Shown: positions 41,252 to 49,496 of the stretch, one piece after another
Position numbering within the stretch: position 1 is the first letter of the stretch
How the letters are laid out: the number at the start of each line of letters is the position of its first letter
Origin: Streptomyces sp. SS1-1
GTDB lineage: Bacteria > Actinomycetota > Actinomycetes > Streptomycetales > Streptomycetaceae
Assembly (NCBI RefSeq): GCF_008973465.1
Contig: NZ_WBXN01000004.1
Coordinates: 6,860,501-6,924,500 of the forward strand
DNA: 64,000 nt
Reading direction: 5' to 3'
The notes under the pieces: model-generated
What the model saw: only the letters and a program-made list of their open reading frames with translations
What the model was told of the DNA's origin: nothing
Databases searched by the model: none
Made by a program: the position numbers and the translations under genes

Positions 41252-42315
41252 AGGACGGCACCCGCCGTCTCCGCGCTCGCCATGGCGGCCTCGCCCGAGC
41301 AGAACTCCCGCTGCGCCTCGGCGACCATCGCGCGGGCGTGCCGCAGCCCTATCCGGTCCATCACGTCGGCCAGTTCGGCGAGTTCGGCCGCCGTCTCGGC
41401 ACGGTCGCGTCCCAGCCGGGCCAGCGCCTTGGCGCGGCCCAGCCGTGACAGGGCCTCGCCCCGCGGCTCGGCCATCGCGCGGAACTCAGCGAGCGCCTCC
41501 TCGTACCGGTCCCGGGCCTCCGCGTACCGGCCCGCGCGGTACAGGACGTTCCCGCGCATCTTGTGGTTGTAGGCGAGCGCGCTGGTCAGCCGCATCTCCC
41601 GGCAGGTCGCCTCGGCCTCGGACAGCAGCGCGAGGGCCCGCTCGGTGTCGCCGTCGCGCACGGACACGACGTCGGCGAGGCCGCGCAGCGCCCAGGCGTG
41701 CCCACGGCGGTCCTCGGCCCGCGCGGCGATCCCGGCGGCCTCCTCGAACAGGGCGTACGCCGTGTCGTACGACCCGGTGTTGCGGTGGATCTGCGCGATG
41801 CCCTCCAGCGCCCACACCGTGTGCCGGGCCTCCCCGCGCCGCCGCGCCTCGGCCAGCAGCTGCTCGTGCAGCCGGTGGACGGCGTCGTAGTCGCCCTGGA
41901 TGCGCCCGGTCTCGGCGAGCCCGGCCAGCGAGTAGCCGCGCACGACGACGTCACCGGAGCGTTCGCCGAGGTCCGCCGCGAGCTGGAGCAGCCGGAACGC
42001 GAGCCGGAACGCGCCGCGCTGGCGGGCCAGGGTGCCGCCGCTCCACAGCGCCCAGGCCATCGCCGCCCCGTCACCGGCCGCGCGGGCGGAGCGGTAACTG
42101 GCCTTCCAGGCCCGCTCGGCCTCCGCGACCTGCCCGAGCCTGCGGTGCGCCTCGGCGACCGCGAGGCCCGAGCGGGCCGCCTCGCCGTGCTCGCCGGCCC
42201 GCTCGGCGGCTCTCAACTGCTCGGTGCCGGCGGCCAGGACGTCCGTGAGGGACGCGTTCACGGACAGGGTGGTCAGAGCGCCCTGGTATTCCGGGGCGAA
42301 AGCCTTGCCGTACAT
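41248..42315 (-). CDS. TPR-repeat protein coupled to the polyprenyl synthase
   Basis: 355 residues composed almost entirely of tetratricopeptide-like helical hairpins, for example LAVAEAHRRLGQVAEAERAW, ALWSGGTLARQRGAFRLAFR, ALEGIAQIHRNTGSYDTAYA and MRGNVLYRAGRYAEARDRYE. It has no signal peptide, TM segment or DNA-binding domain, so a cytoplasmic scaffold or partner is the best guess. ATG 42315 has AAAGG 7 nt upstream. Its promoter region is the 53-bp perfect palindrome at 42341-42393. Four-base overlap with the prenyl synthase gene. Confidence 0.8.
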   Translation of the reverse strand: MYGKAFAPEYQGALTTLSVNASLTDVLAAGTEQLRAAERAGEHGEAARSGLAVAEAHRRLGQVAEAERAWKASYRSARAAGDGAAMAWALWSGGTLARQRGAFRLAFRLLQLAADLGERSGDVVVRGYSLAGLAETGRIQGDYDAVHRLHEQLLAEARRRGEARHTVWALEGIAQIHRNTGSYDTAYALFEEAAGIAARAEDRRGHAWALRGLADVVSVRDGDTERALALLSEAEATCREMRLTSALAYNHKMRGNVLYRAGRYAEARDRYEEALAEFRAMAEPRGEALSRLGRAKALARLGRDRAETAAELAELADVMDRIGLRHARAMVAEAQREFCSGEAAMASAETAGAVL

Positions 42316-42331
42316 CGATGCCTTTCGATCG

Positions 42332-42402
42332 GCATACGCACCCTGTATACGCTCCGTGTATACGCAGAGCGTATACACGGAGCGTATACAGGGCGTGTAT
42401 AG
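42332..42402. repeat. 53-bp perfect palindrome built on a 13-bp-phased GTATAC array
   Basis: 42341-42365 is the exact reverse complement of 42369-42393 around a 3-nt centre AGA. Inside and around it GTATAC or a one-base variant starts at 42332 (GCATAC), 42345, 42358, 42371, 42384 and 42397 (GTATAG), always 13 bp apart. Each neighbouring pair makes a 19-bp operator-like site such as GTATACGCTCCGTGTATAC. It lies 17-87 bp upstream of the TPR gene start, and the GTATAC cores could double as -10 boxes. A multi-site repressor operator is the most likely function. Confidence 0.85.
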
Positions 42403-42415
42403 AGCGTGAGGAACC

Positions 42416-42444
42416 AGCCCTGGCCGGAAGGGGTGGCCAGGGCT
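42416..42444 (-). terminator. Terminator of the secreted serine hydrolase gene
   Basis: AGCCCTGGCC and GGCCAGGGCT form a perfect 10-bp stem with a 9-nt loop, about 100 nt past the hydrolase stop and just before the palindromic control region of the TPR operon. Confidence 0.65.
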
Positions 42445-42540
42445 TCACTTGTCGTCGATCAAGACGTCGATGGGTCGGGCGGGGTTGCTCGTGAGGCGCA
42501 AGTCACCTGGGCGCGTGGTCAGTTCAGCGGCGGTGTCACC

Positions 42541-43773
42541 TCACCGGGCCCGCCCCGCCGGGCGGTTCACGGGTACCGAGGGCGCCACGTCCTCGTAGCG
42601 CTCCACGGGGAGGGCGCGCTGCCGCGCCTTGGTCCTCTTGCCGCAGAACGCCGACTCCAGCGCGCCCAGCATGGTGGTGAGGACCGTGCCGTTGTTGGAG
42701 GTGTTGGCGAGCGCGGTGAGGCTGCGCCTGCCGTCCTTCGACGCGAACGCGACCGTGTAGTAGCCCTGGACGGCGCCCGTGTGCCCGTACACCGACACCC
42801 CGCACGACAGATCGCGGCGCCGCAGCCCCAGCCCGTACGCCTGGCCGGTGCCCGCCGGCACCCAGCGCCGCATCTCGGCCAGCCCGGCCCCGGACATCAG
42901 CCGGCCGCCCAGCAGGGCCGACAGGAAGACGTGCAGGTCCTTGGTGGTGGAGATGACCGCGCCCGCGCTCTGCGCCCAGGACACCGTCTGCTCGGTGGCG
43001 TCCACGAGCGGCGCCCCCGCCGTGTCCGGCGTGAGGTAGCCACGGGTGTGCCGGCCGGGGATCTTCGTGCCCGGATGCACGTAGAGGGTGTCCTTCAGCC
43101 CCAGCGGCCCGATGATCCGGTCCTGGTACGCGGTCCGCACGGAGTGCCCCGTCAGCTTCTCGATGAGCAGTCCCGCGACCACGAAGTTGGTGTTCGAGTA
43201 GGAGTACGCGCCGCCCGGCGCGGTCGTGCGCGGCTTGTCGAGCGAGCGCTTCACCAACTGGCGGTAGGTGAAGACCTTGGTGCGGACCGCCTCGAAGCCG
43301 GGCACCGTCTTCGCGAACATGTCGTTCGTGTAGTCGTACAGGCCGCTGCGGTGGCCGAGCACATGCCGCACCGTGATGCGGTCGTCGGGCAGCAGCCCCG
43401 GCAGATAGCGGGTGACCGGCGCGTCGAGCGACAGCTTCCCCTCGTCGGCCAGCTGGAGCAGGACGACCGCCGAGAAGGTCTTGGTGACACTGCCGATGCG
43501 GAACCGGTCGGCGTTGCCGATCGCCCGCCCGGTGCCCCGGTCGGCCACCCCGACCGCCGCCCAGCGGGCCGTGCTCCCGTCGTCGAGCCGGGCGATCGCG
43601 CCGGGCGCCCCCTGCCGCTGCGCCGCGCGCAGCGCGTTCCACACGCCCTCGTTGTCCGGCGCGGGCAGGGTGTCCGCCCGTGCGCCGGGCACCGCCGCGT
43701 GGGCGGGTACGGCCATGAGCGTCGCCAGGGCCGCCGCTGCCGCCGTCGCCCTCGCCGCCATCGCTGAGACCAT
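42541..43773 (-). CDS. Secreted serine hydrolase (D-alanyl-D-alanine carboxypeptidase/beta-lactamase family)
   Basis: 410 residues. A signal peptide (MAARATAAAAALATLMAVPA, cleaved near AHA) is followed by the beta-lactamase fold: Ser-x-x-Lys in FRIGSVTKTFSAVVLLQLAD, Tyr-Ser-Asn in AYSYSNTNFVVAG, and His-Thr-Gly in VYGHTGAVQGYY. The motifs match secreted R61-type DD-peptidases and class C enzymes; it trims peptidoglycan peptides or acts as an esterase. GGAGGA lies 7 nt before ATG 43773. Two cysteines (in RDLSCGVSV and SAFCGKRT) may pair. Confidence 0.88.
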   Translation of the reverse strand: MVSAMAARATAAAAALATLMAVPAHAAVPGARADTLPAPDNEGVWNALRAAQRQGAPGAIARLDDGSTARWAAVGVADRGTGRAIGNADRFRIGSVTKTFSAVVLLQLADEGKLSLDAPVTRYLPGLLPDDRITVRHVLGHRSGLYDYTNDMFAKTVPGFEAVRTKVFTYRQLVKRSLDKPRTTAPGGAYSYSNTNFVVAGLLIEKLTGHSVRTAYQDRIIGPLGLKDTLYVHPGTKIPGRHTRGYLTPDTAGAPLVDATEQTVSWAQSAGAVISTTKDLHVFLSALLGGRLMSGAGLAEMRRWVPAGTGQAYGLGLRRRDLSCGVSVYGHTGAVQGYYTVAFASKDGRRSLTALANTSNNGTVLTTMLGALESAFCGKRTKARQRALPVERYEDVAPSVPVNRPAGRAR

Positions 43774-43987
43774 CCGTGCTCCTCCCGTCGCCGCGCCGGG
43801 GCGGCGGACGTCGATCATCCCGTGTGTGCGGCACAACTTTCCCGTATGCCGTCAGATCGCCGCGCACGACGCACAGTTGGACAGATGTTCCGTCACCGGG
43901 AGGGAGTCCCGCGCGGAGTCCCCGGCCGGGTCCCCGGCAGGGTCCCCGCCCGCGGCCGGCCGCCGCGGACGAATCCTGTGACATTTA

Positions 43988-44016
43988 TTGACGGCGGAAA
44001 ATAAGGGCTCTAGGTT
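43988..44016 (+). promoter_or_regulatory. Strong leaderless promoter with a built-in inverted repeat
   Basis: TTGACG (43988-43993), 17 bp, TAGGTT (44011-44016), then 6 nt to ATG 44023: the RNA start should be the A of the ATG. TTATT (43985-43989) and AATAA (44000-44004) form an inverted repeat over the -35 region, a plausible ROK auto-operator. Confidence 0.65.
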
Positions 44017-44022
44017 CCCCGC

Positions 44023-45210
44023 ATGTCCTCGAACCGCGGCGCCGAGACGTTCCCGGCGCACACGCCGGCCGCCTCGCAGATCTTCACCACGGTCCTCTGC
44101 CACGGCCCGGTCACCCGTCTGGAGGTGGCCCGCCGGGCCGGGCTGTCCCCGGCCGCCGTCACCAAGGCGGTCCGGCCGCTCATCGAGGCCGGCTACCTCG
44201 TCGAGGACACCGAGGAGGCCGCCCGCCCCGCCCTCGGCCGGCCCGCCAACCCCGTGCGGGTGGACGGCAACCGGGCCCTGTTCATCGGGGTCAAGGTGAC
44301 CGGCGACGAGATCATCGCCGTCCTCACCGACCTGTGCTGCCGTATCCGGGCCGCCCGGCACGCCCCGCTGCCCGGACGGGAACCCGGGGACGTCCTGGCC
44401 CGCATCGCCGACCTGGTGGCCGGACTGCGCACGGAGGCCGAGGCGTCGGGCACCCCCGTCCTCGGCCTCGGTGTCGCTGTCTCCGGTGACGTGGACCGCG
44501 CCGCGGGCGTCGTCCGCTACTCGCCGTTCCTGGAGTGGCGGGACGTGCCCCTCGCCGGCCTCGTCACCACCGGCACCGGGCTGCCCGTCACCGTGGACAA
44601 CGATGTCCGGGCGCTCACCGTCGCCGAGCAGTGGTTCGGCGCCGGCGTCGGGCTGTCCGACTTCGCCGTGGTCACGGTCGGCGCCGGCATCGGCTGCGGC
44701 CTCGTCGTGCACGGCCGGGTCGTCGCCGGGGCCCACGGGGTCGCCGGAGAGATCGGCCATGTGACCGTCGACCCGGCCGGCCCGCCATGCCACTGCGGCA
44801 ACCGCGGCTGCGTGGAGGCCATCGCGGGCGACGCGGCGATCCTGCGCCGTATCCGCGAGACCGCCGGCACCGACGTCGCCGACATCGCCGGGGCCGTCGC
44901 CCTGGCCCACGCCGGGGACCCCGCGGCACGCGACGCCTACGCCCGGGCCGGCGAGGCCATCGGCCGCGGCATCGCCACCGTCGCCAACCTCCTCGGCCCC
45001 GAACGCGTGATCATCTCCGGCGAGGGCCTCGCCGCCTACGACCTGTTCGCCGAGCAGATCCGCGACGCCTTCGCCGCGGCCGCGTTCGGCTCCGCCGCCC
45101 GGTGCGACGTCAAAACCCGCCCGCTGCCCTTCGAGGAATGGGCACGCGGGGCCGCCGCCACCGCCATCCAGTCCTTCATCCGAGCCGACGACAAGCCCCC
45201 GAGCCGCTGA
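44023..45210 (+). CDS. ROK-family transcriptional regulator
   Basis: 395 residues. A winged-helix N-terminus (TVLCHGPVTRLEVARRAGLS, AAVTKAVRPLIEAGYL) precedes an intact ROK domain: VLGLGVAVSGDVDRAAGVVR, GLPVTVDNDVRALTVAEQWF, VTVGAGIGCGLVVHG, the GEIGHV motif and the zinc cluster CHCGNRGCVEAI. Unlike the ROK protein at 22290, all sugar-sensing features are present. It is the first gene of a cassette of secreted glycosidases, 24 nt from the alpha-galactosidase, so it probably senses a released sugar (galactose or fucose-like) and represses its own operon. Confidence 0.92.
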   Translation: MSSNRGAETFPAHTPAASQIFTTVLCHGPVTRLEVARRAGLSPAAVTKAVRPLIEAGYLVEDTEEAARPALGRPANPVRVDGNRALFIGVKVTGDEIIAVLTDLCCRIRAARHAPLPGREPGDVLARIADLVAGLRTEAEASGTPVLGLGVAVSGDVDRAAGVVRYSPFLEWRDVPLAGLVTTGTGLPVTVDNDVRALTVAEQWFGAGVGLSDFAVVTVGAGIGCGLVVHGRVVAGAHGVAGEIGHVTVDPAGPPCHCGNRGCVEAIAGDAAILRRIRETAGTDVADIAGAVALAHAGDPAARDAYARAGEAIGRGIATVANLLGPERVIISGEGLAAYDLFAEQIRDAFAAAAFGSAARCDVKTRPLPFEEWARGAAATAIQSFIRADDKPPSR

Positions 45211-45234
45211 ACCGACCCCCTGGAGGTACGACCC

Positions 45235-47058
45235 ATGCGGTCATCCTCGTACTCCGCCCTGCCCGCACGCGCCCTGAGAGCCCTGGTGGTGCTCGCGCTC
45301 ACCGCCGGTGTCACCGCCGCCGTCCCCGCCGCCCGCGCCGAGAACGCCGCCACGCCCCCGGCGGCCCCCGCCGCCCCGGCCGCACCCCCCGTCGCCGCCA
45401 AGCCCTATATGGGCTGGACGAGTTGGACCATGCAGTCGTCGAAGTACCCGGGTCTCAACCCCAAGGGCGACTACAGCTACCTCTCCGAGGCGAACGTCCT
45501 CAAACAGACCGACGCGATGGCCGCGAAGCTGAAGAAGTACGGCTACGAGTACGTCAACATCGACGCCGGCTGGTGGATGGACTGGTCCTGGACGTCGCAC
45601 TTCGACCGGTACGGCCGGCAGCAGGCCGACCCGGTGCGCTTCCCCAGCGGCATGAAGGCCGTCGCCGACCACATCCACGCCAAGGGCCTCAAGGCCGGCA
45701 TCTATCTCCCCGTCGGCCTGGAGAAGGGCGCCTACGGCGACGGGAAGAACCCGGTCTGGAACGCCGAGGGCTGCACCACCGGCGACATCGTGTACGACGA
45801 CCTGCGCACCACCAACGGCTGGGACAGCGCCTACAAGATCGACTTCTCGGACCCCTGCGCGCAGAAGTACATCGACTCGCAGGCACGGATGTTCGCCGAC
45901 TGGGGCTACGACTTCCTCAAGCTCGACGGCGTCGGCCCCGGCTCCTTCAAGAGCGGCGACAACTACGACAACGTCCCCGACGTCGCCGCCTGGCACAAGG
46001 CCATCGAGGCCACCGGCCGCCCCATCCACCTGGAACTGTCCTGGTCCCTGGACCACGGGCACATAGCCGACTGGAAGAAGTACTCCAACGGCTGGCGCAT
46101 CGACACCGACGTCGAGTGCTACTGCAACACCCTGGTCTCGTGGGAGAACTCGGTCGACGACCGCTGGGACGACGCCCCCGCCTGGACCGCGCACGCCGGA
46201 CCCGGCGGCTGGAACGACCTCGACTCCCTCAACGTCGGCAACGGCGAGATGGACGGCCTCACCAAGGCCGAACGCCAGAGCTACGCCACCCTGTGGGCCA
46301 TCGCCAAGTCCCCCCTGTTCACCGGAGACGACCTCACCCGGCTCGACTCCTACGGGCTGAAGCTGCTCACCGACCGCGAGGTCATCGCGATCAACCAGAG
46401 CGACGCCCCGCCCGCCGAGCCCGTCACCGCCTCCGACGCCCAGCAGGTGTGGGCGGCGAAGAACCCCGACGGCACCTACACCGTCGCCCTGTTCAACCTC
46501 GCCGACGCGCCCGCCGCCGTCACCGCCGACTGGGCCACCCTCGGCTTCAAGGGCCGCGCCTCGGTGCGTGACGTGTGGAACAAGGAGAACCTCGGCAACC
46601 GAACCGGCGGGATCACCGAGGCCCTGCCGGCGCACGGCTCCCGCCTGTTCACCGTCACCCCGCACGGCACCCGGCTCGCCTGGACCGCCCATGAGGCCGA
46701 GGCGGGCACCCTCGCCGGGAACGCCGTGGTGGCCGGCTGCTCGGCCTGCTCCGACGGCCACAAGGTCGGCAACCTCTACACCGGAGGCAAGGTCACCGTC
46801 GAGGACGTGGTCGTCCCGAAGAGCGGCACCTACCAGGTCAGGGTCGCGTACGTCAGCGGCGACCCGAGGTCCGTCCTCGTCTCCGCGAACGGGGGCGGCG
46901 GCACCTCCCACCGGTTCGCCTCCACCGGCGACTGGGGGACCGTCGACAGCGTGTACGTGCCGGTGAGGCTGAAGGCCGGCACCAACACGATCACGTTCGA
47001 CAGCGGGACCGGCTACGCGCCGGACATCGACCGGATCGACGTACCGACCTCCCTCTGA
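45235..47058 (+). CDS. Secreted alpha-galactosidase (GH27) with a C-terminal CBM35-like domain
   Basis: 607 residues. A signal peptide (1 to about 35) and an Ala/Pro linker precede a GH27 barrel: YMGWTSWTMQSS, YVNIDAGWW, and the nucleophile Asp231 in DFLKLDGVG; the acid/base lies in GWRIDTDV (Asp290 or Asp292). A beta-sandwich follows, then a carbohydrate-binding module from about 485 (TAHEAEAGTLAGNAVVAGCS through YAPDIDRIDV). It removes terminal alpha-linked galactose (or beta-L-arabinopyranose, which close relatives attack) from plant polymers outside the cell. TGGAGG precedes ATG 45235. Confidence 0.92.
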   Translation: MRSSSYSALPARALRALVVLALTAGVTAAVPAARAENAATPPAAPAAPAAPPVAAKPYMGWTSWTMQSSKYPGLNPKGDYSYLSEANVLKQTDAMAAKLKKYGYEYVNIDAGWWMDWSWTSHFDRYGRQQADPVRFPSGMKAVADHIHAKGLKAGIYLPVGLEKGAYGDGKNPVWNAEGCTTGDIVYDDLRTTNGWDSAYKIDFSDPCAQKYIDSQARMFADWGYDFLKLDGVGPGSFKSGDNYDNVPDVAAWHKAIEATGRPIHLELSWSLDHGHIADWKKYSNGWRIDTDVECYCNTLVSWENSVDDRWDDAPAWTAHAGPGGWNDLDSLNVGNGEMDGLTKAERQSYATLWAIAKSPLFTGDDLTRLDSYGLKLLTDREVIAINQSDAPPAEPVTASDAQQVWAAKNPDGTYTVALFNLADAPAAVTADWATLGFKGRASVRDVWNKENLGNRTGGITEALPAHGSRLFTVTPHGTRLAWTAHEAEAGTLAGNAVVAGCSACSDGHKVGNLYTGGKVTVEDVVVPKSGTYQVRVAYVSGDPRSVLVSANGGGGTSHRFASTGDWGTVDSVYVPVRLKAGTNTITFDSGTGYAPDIDRIDVPTSL

Positions 47059-47064
47059 CCCCCC

Positions 47065-47095
47065 GCCGGGGCCCGGCCGTGCGCCGGGCCCCGGC
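47065..47095 (+). terminator. Internal terminator between the alpha-galactosidase and fucosidase genes
   Basis: A perfect 13-bp stem (47065-47077 with 47083-47095, loop CGTGC) in the 59-nt gap. Lacking a U-run, it may only reduce read-through and lower fucosidase expression, or protect the upstream message. Confidence 0.65.
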
Positions 47096-47117
47096 CCGGA
47101 CGTACCCCGGAGCCCCC

Positions 47118-49496
47118 ATGAACCCCAGCCCGCACGACCCGAGCAGACGCGGCGTCCTCTCCCTGGCCACCACCGCGGGCCTCACCGCCGCCCTCGGCGC
47201 CCTCCCGGCCTTCACCGCCTCCGCCGCCCCCGCGGACCGGCCCGCCGACACACCCCTCCCCGCCGACGCGGCCCGCGACCGACTGTGGTGGCGGGCTCCC
47301 GGCGACGAGGGCTCCCTGATCGAACAGGGACTGCCCGTCGGGAACGGCCGGATCGGCGCCCTCGCGAGCAACGACCCCGGCCGCGAACTGCTGCTCGTCA
47401 CCGACGCCACCATGTGGACCGGCGGCCTCAACGACACCCTCGACCAGGACGGCCAGTTCCCCTACGGGCGCGCCGACTTTGGCTCCTTCACCCTGCTCGC
47501 CCGGCTCACCGTCGACATCCCCGACCACGACCTCGGCTCCGTCCACGACTACCGCCGCACCCTCGACCTCGCGCAGGGCGTGGCCGGCTGCTCCTACGTC
47601 CGCTCCGGCGTCACCTACCGGCGAGAGCTGTACGCCAGCCACCCCGACGACGTGATCGTCCTGCGCTTCACGCAGTCCGGCGGCGGCCGTTACACCGGCA
47701 GCATCACCCTCACCGGCACCCACGGCGAGAAACCGGACACCGCCGAGTCGTTCGGGGCGGCCCTGCCCAACGGGCTGCGCTACGGCGCCGCCGTCCAGGC
47801 CCGCGGCACCGGCGGCAAGGTCACCGTCCACGGCACCCGGATCGACTTCACCGGCTGCACGGACCTGACCGTCGTCGTCTGCGCCGGGACCGACTACGCC
47901 CCCGACGCCTCCACCGGCTTCCGCGACACCTCCCTGGACCCCGAGCGCCTCGCCCGCGCCAAGGCCCGCGCCGCCGCGGCCGTACCGGCCGACGCCCTGC
48001 GGCGCACCCATGTCGCCGACCACCGCGCCCTGTACGGCCGGCTGGGACTCTCCCTCGGCACCTCCACGGCGGAACAGCGCGCCCTCGACACCTGGGAGCG
48101 GCTGCACGCCCGCGCCCGCGACGGGGAACCCGACCCCGAACTGGAGGCCGCCTACCTCCAGTTCGGCCGCTACCTGATGATCAGCGGCTCGCGCGACAGC
48201 CTGCCCCTCGGCCTGCAAGGGCTGTGGCTGGACGGCAACGACCCGGACTGGATGGGCGACTACCACACCGACATCAACATCCAGATGACCTACTGGATGG
48301 CCGACCGCACAGGCCTGTCCGCCTGCTTCGACGCCCTCGCCGACTACTGCCTCGCCCAACTGCCCGCCTGGACCGACGTCACCCGGCGCCGGTTCGACGA
48401 CCCGCGCAACCGCTTCCGCAACACCAGCGGGAGGACCGCCGGCTGGGCCGTCGCCTTCTCCACCAACCCCTACGGCGGCAGCGGCTGGTGGTGGCACCCG
48501 GCCGGCAACGCCTGGCTGTGCGCCACCCTCTGGGAGCACTACGAGTACACCGGCTCCCGGGAGTACCTGGAAAAGATCTACCCGCTGCTCAAGGGGGCCT
48601 GCGAGTTCTGGGAGGCCCGGCTGCTCCCCGTGACCCTCCCCGGCACCTCGAAGGAGGTGCTGGTCGACGACCACGACTGGTCCCCTGAGCACGGCCCGCA
48701 GGACGCCCGCGGCATCACCTACGCCCAGGAGGTCGTGTGGACGCTGTTCGGCGCCTACTGCACGGCCGCCGCCGCACTCGGCCGCGACACCCGCTACGCG
48801 GACACCGTCGCCGCCCTGCGCCGCAAGCTGTATCTGCCCGAGGTCAGCCCCACCACCGGCTGGCTCCAGGAGTGGATGTCCCCCGACAACCTCGGCGAGA
48901 CCGAGCACCGCCATCTCTCCCCGCTGATCAACCTGTTCCCCGGCGACCGCATCCGCCCCGACGGCTCCACCCCGAAGGACGTGGTCGCCGGCGCCACCGC
49001 CCTGCTCACCGCGCGCGGCACGGAGAACTTCGGCTGGGCCAACGCCTGGCGCGCCGCGTGCTGGGCGCGTTTGAAGAACGCCGAGAACGCCTACCGGTCG
49101 ATCGTGAACAACCTGCGTCCCTCGACCGACGGCCGCAACGGCACGGCGTCCAACCTCTTCGACATCTACGAGGCCGAACGCGGCCGGGGCATCTTCCAGA
49201 TCGACGCCAACTTCGGCACCCCCGCCGCCATGGTCGAGATGCTGCTGTACTCCCGGCCCGGGCACATCGAACTGCTGCCCGCGCTCCCGGACGCCTGGGC
49301 GGCCTCCGGCCACCTCGAGGGCGTCCCCGCACGCGGCGGCTTCGAGGTGGACCTGCGCTGGCGGGACGGGGAACCGACCCATGTCACCGTCCGCAGCGTC
49401 GGCGGACGCACCACCACGGTCGCCCACGGCCCCACGACCCGCCAGATCACCCTGCGGCCCGGCGCCTCCGTCACGCTGAAGGGGTTCGGCCGATGA
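47118..49496 (+). CDS. Secreted GH95 family alpha-L-fucosidase/galactosidase
   Basis: 792 residues. A twin-arginine signal (HDPSRRGVLSLATTAGLTAA) leads to a GH95 protein: WWRAPGDEGSLIEQGLPVGN at the start, RYLMISGSRDSLPLGLQGLW, WMGDYHTDINIQMTYWM, NFGWANAWRAACWARLKNAE and GRGIFQIDANFGTPAAMVEM. GH95 members hydrolyse alpha-1,2-L-fucosides or alpha-L-galactosides from xyloglucan and glycans by inversion. Start ATG 47118 with CCGGAG 6 nt before it. It follows the alpha-galactosidase in the ROK-controlled cassette and overlaps the next gene. Confidence 0.92.
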   Translation: MNPSPHDPSRRGVLSLATTAGLTAALGALPAFTASAAPADRPADTPLPADAARDRLWWRAPGDEGSLIEQGLPVGNGRIGALASNDPGRELLLVTDATMWTGGLNDTLDQDGQFPYGRADFGSFTLLARLTVDIPDHDLGSVHDYRRTLDLAQGVAGCSYVRSGVTYRRELYASHPDDVIVLRFTQSGGGRYTGSITLTGTHGEKPDTAESFGAALPNGLRYGAAVQARGTGGKVTVHGTRIDFTGCTDLTVVVCAGTDYAPDASTGFRDTSLDPERLARAKARAAAAVPADALRRTHVADHRALYGRLGLSLGTSTAEQRALDTWERLHARARDGEPDPELEAAYLQFGRYLMISGSRDSLPLGLQGLWLDGNDPDWMGDYHTDINIQMTYWMADRTGLSACFDALADYCLAQLPAWTDVTRRRFDDPRNRFRNTSGRTAGWAVAFSTNPYGGSGWWWHPAGNAWLCATLWEHYEYTGSREYLEKIYPLLKGACEFWEARLLPVTLPGTSKEVLVDDHDWSPEHGPQDARGITYAQEVVWTLFGAYCTAAAALGRDTRYADTVAALRRKLYLPEVSPTTGWLQEWMSPDNLGETEHRHLSPLINLFPGDRIRPDGSTPKDVVAGATALLTARGTENFGWANAWRAACWARLKNAENAYRSIVNNLRPSTDGRNGTASNLFDIYEAERGRGIFQIDANFGTPAAMVEMLLYSRPGHIELLPALPDAWAASGHLEGVPARGGFEVDLRWRDGEPTHVTVRSVGGRTTTVAHGPTTRQITLRPGASVTLKGFGR

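Noticed and set aside
43918..43950. GTCCCCGGC-like triple repeat with a 12-bp period
   Set aside because: Short, imperfect and GC-rich, with no clear link to a promoter; likely simple-sequence drift.
47013..49427. 804-residue minus-strand open frame
   Set aside because: Antisense to the GH95 gene, Gly/Val-rich with no recognisable motif.
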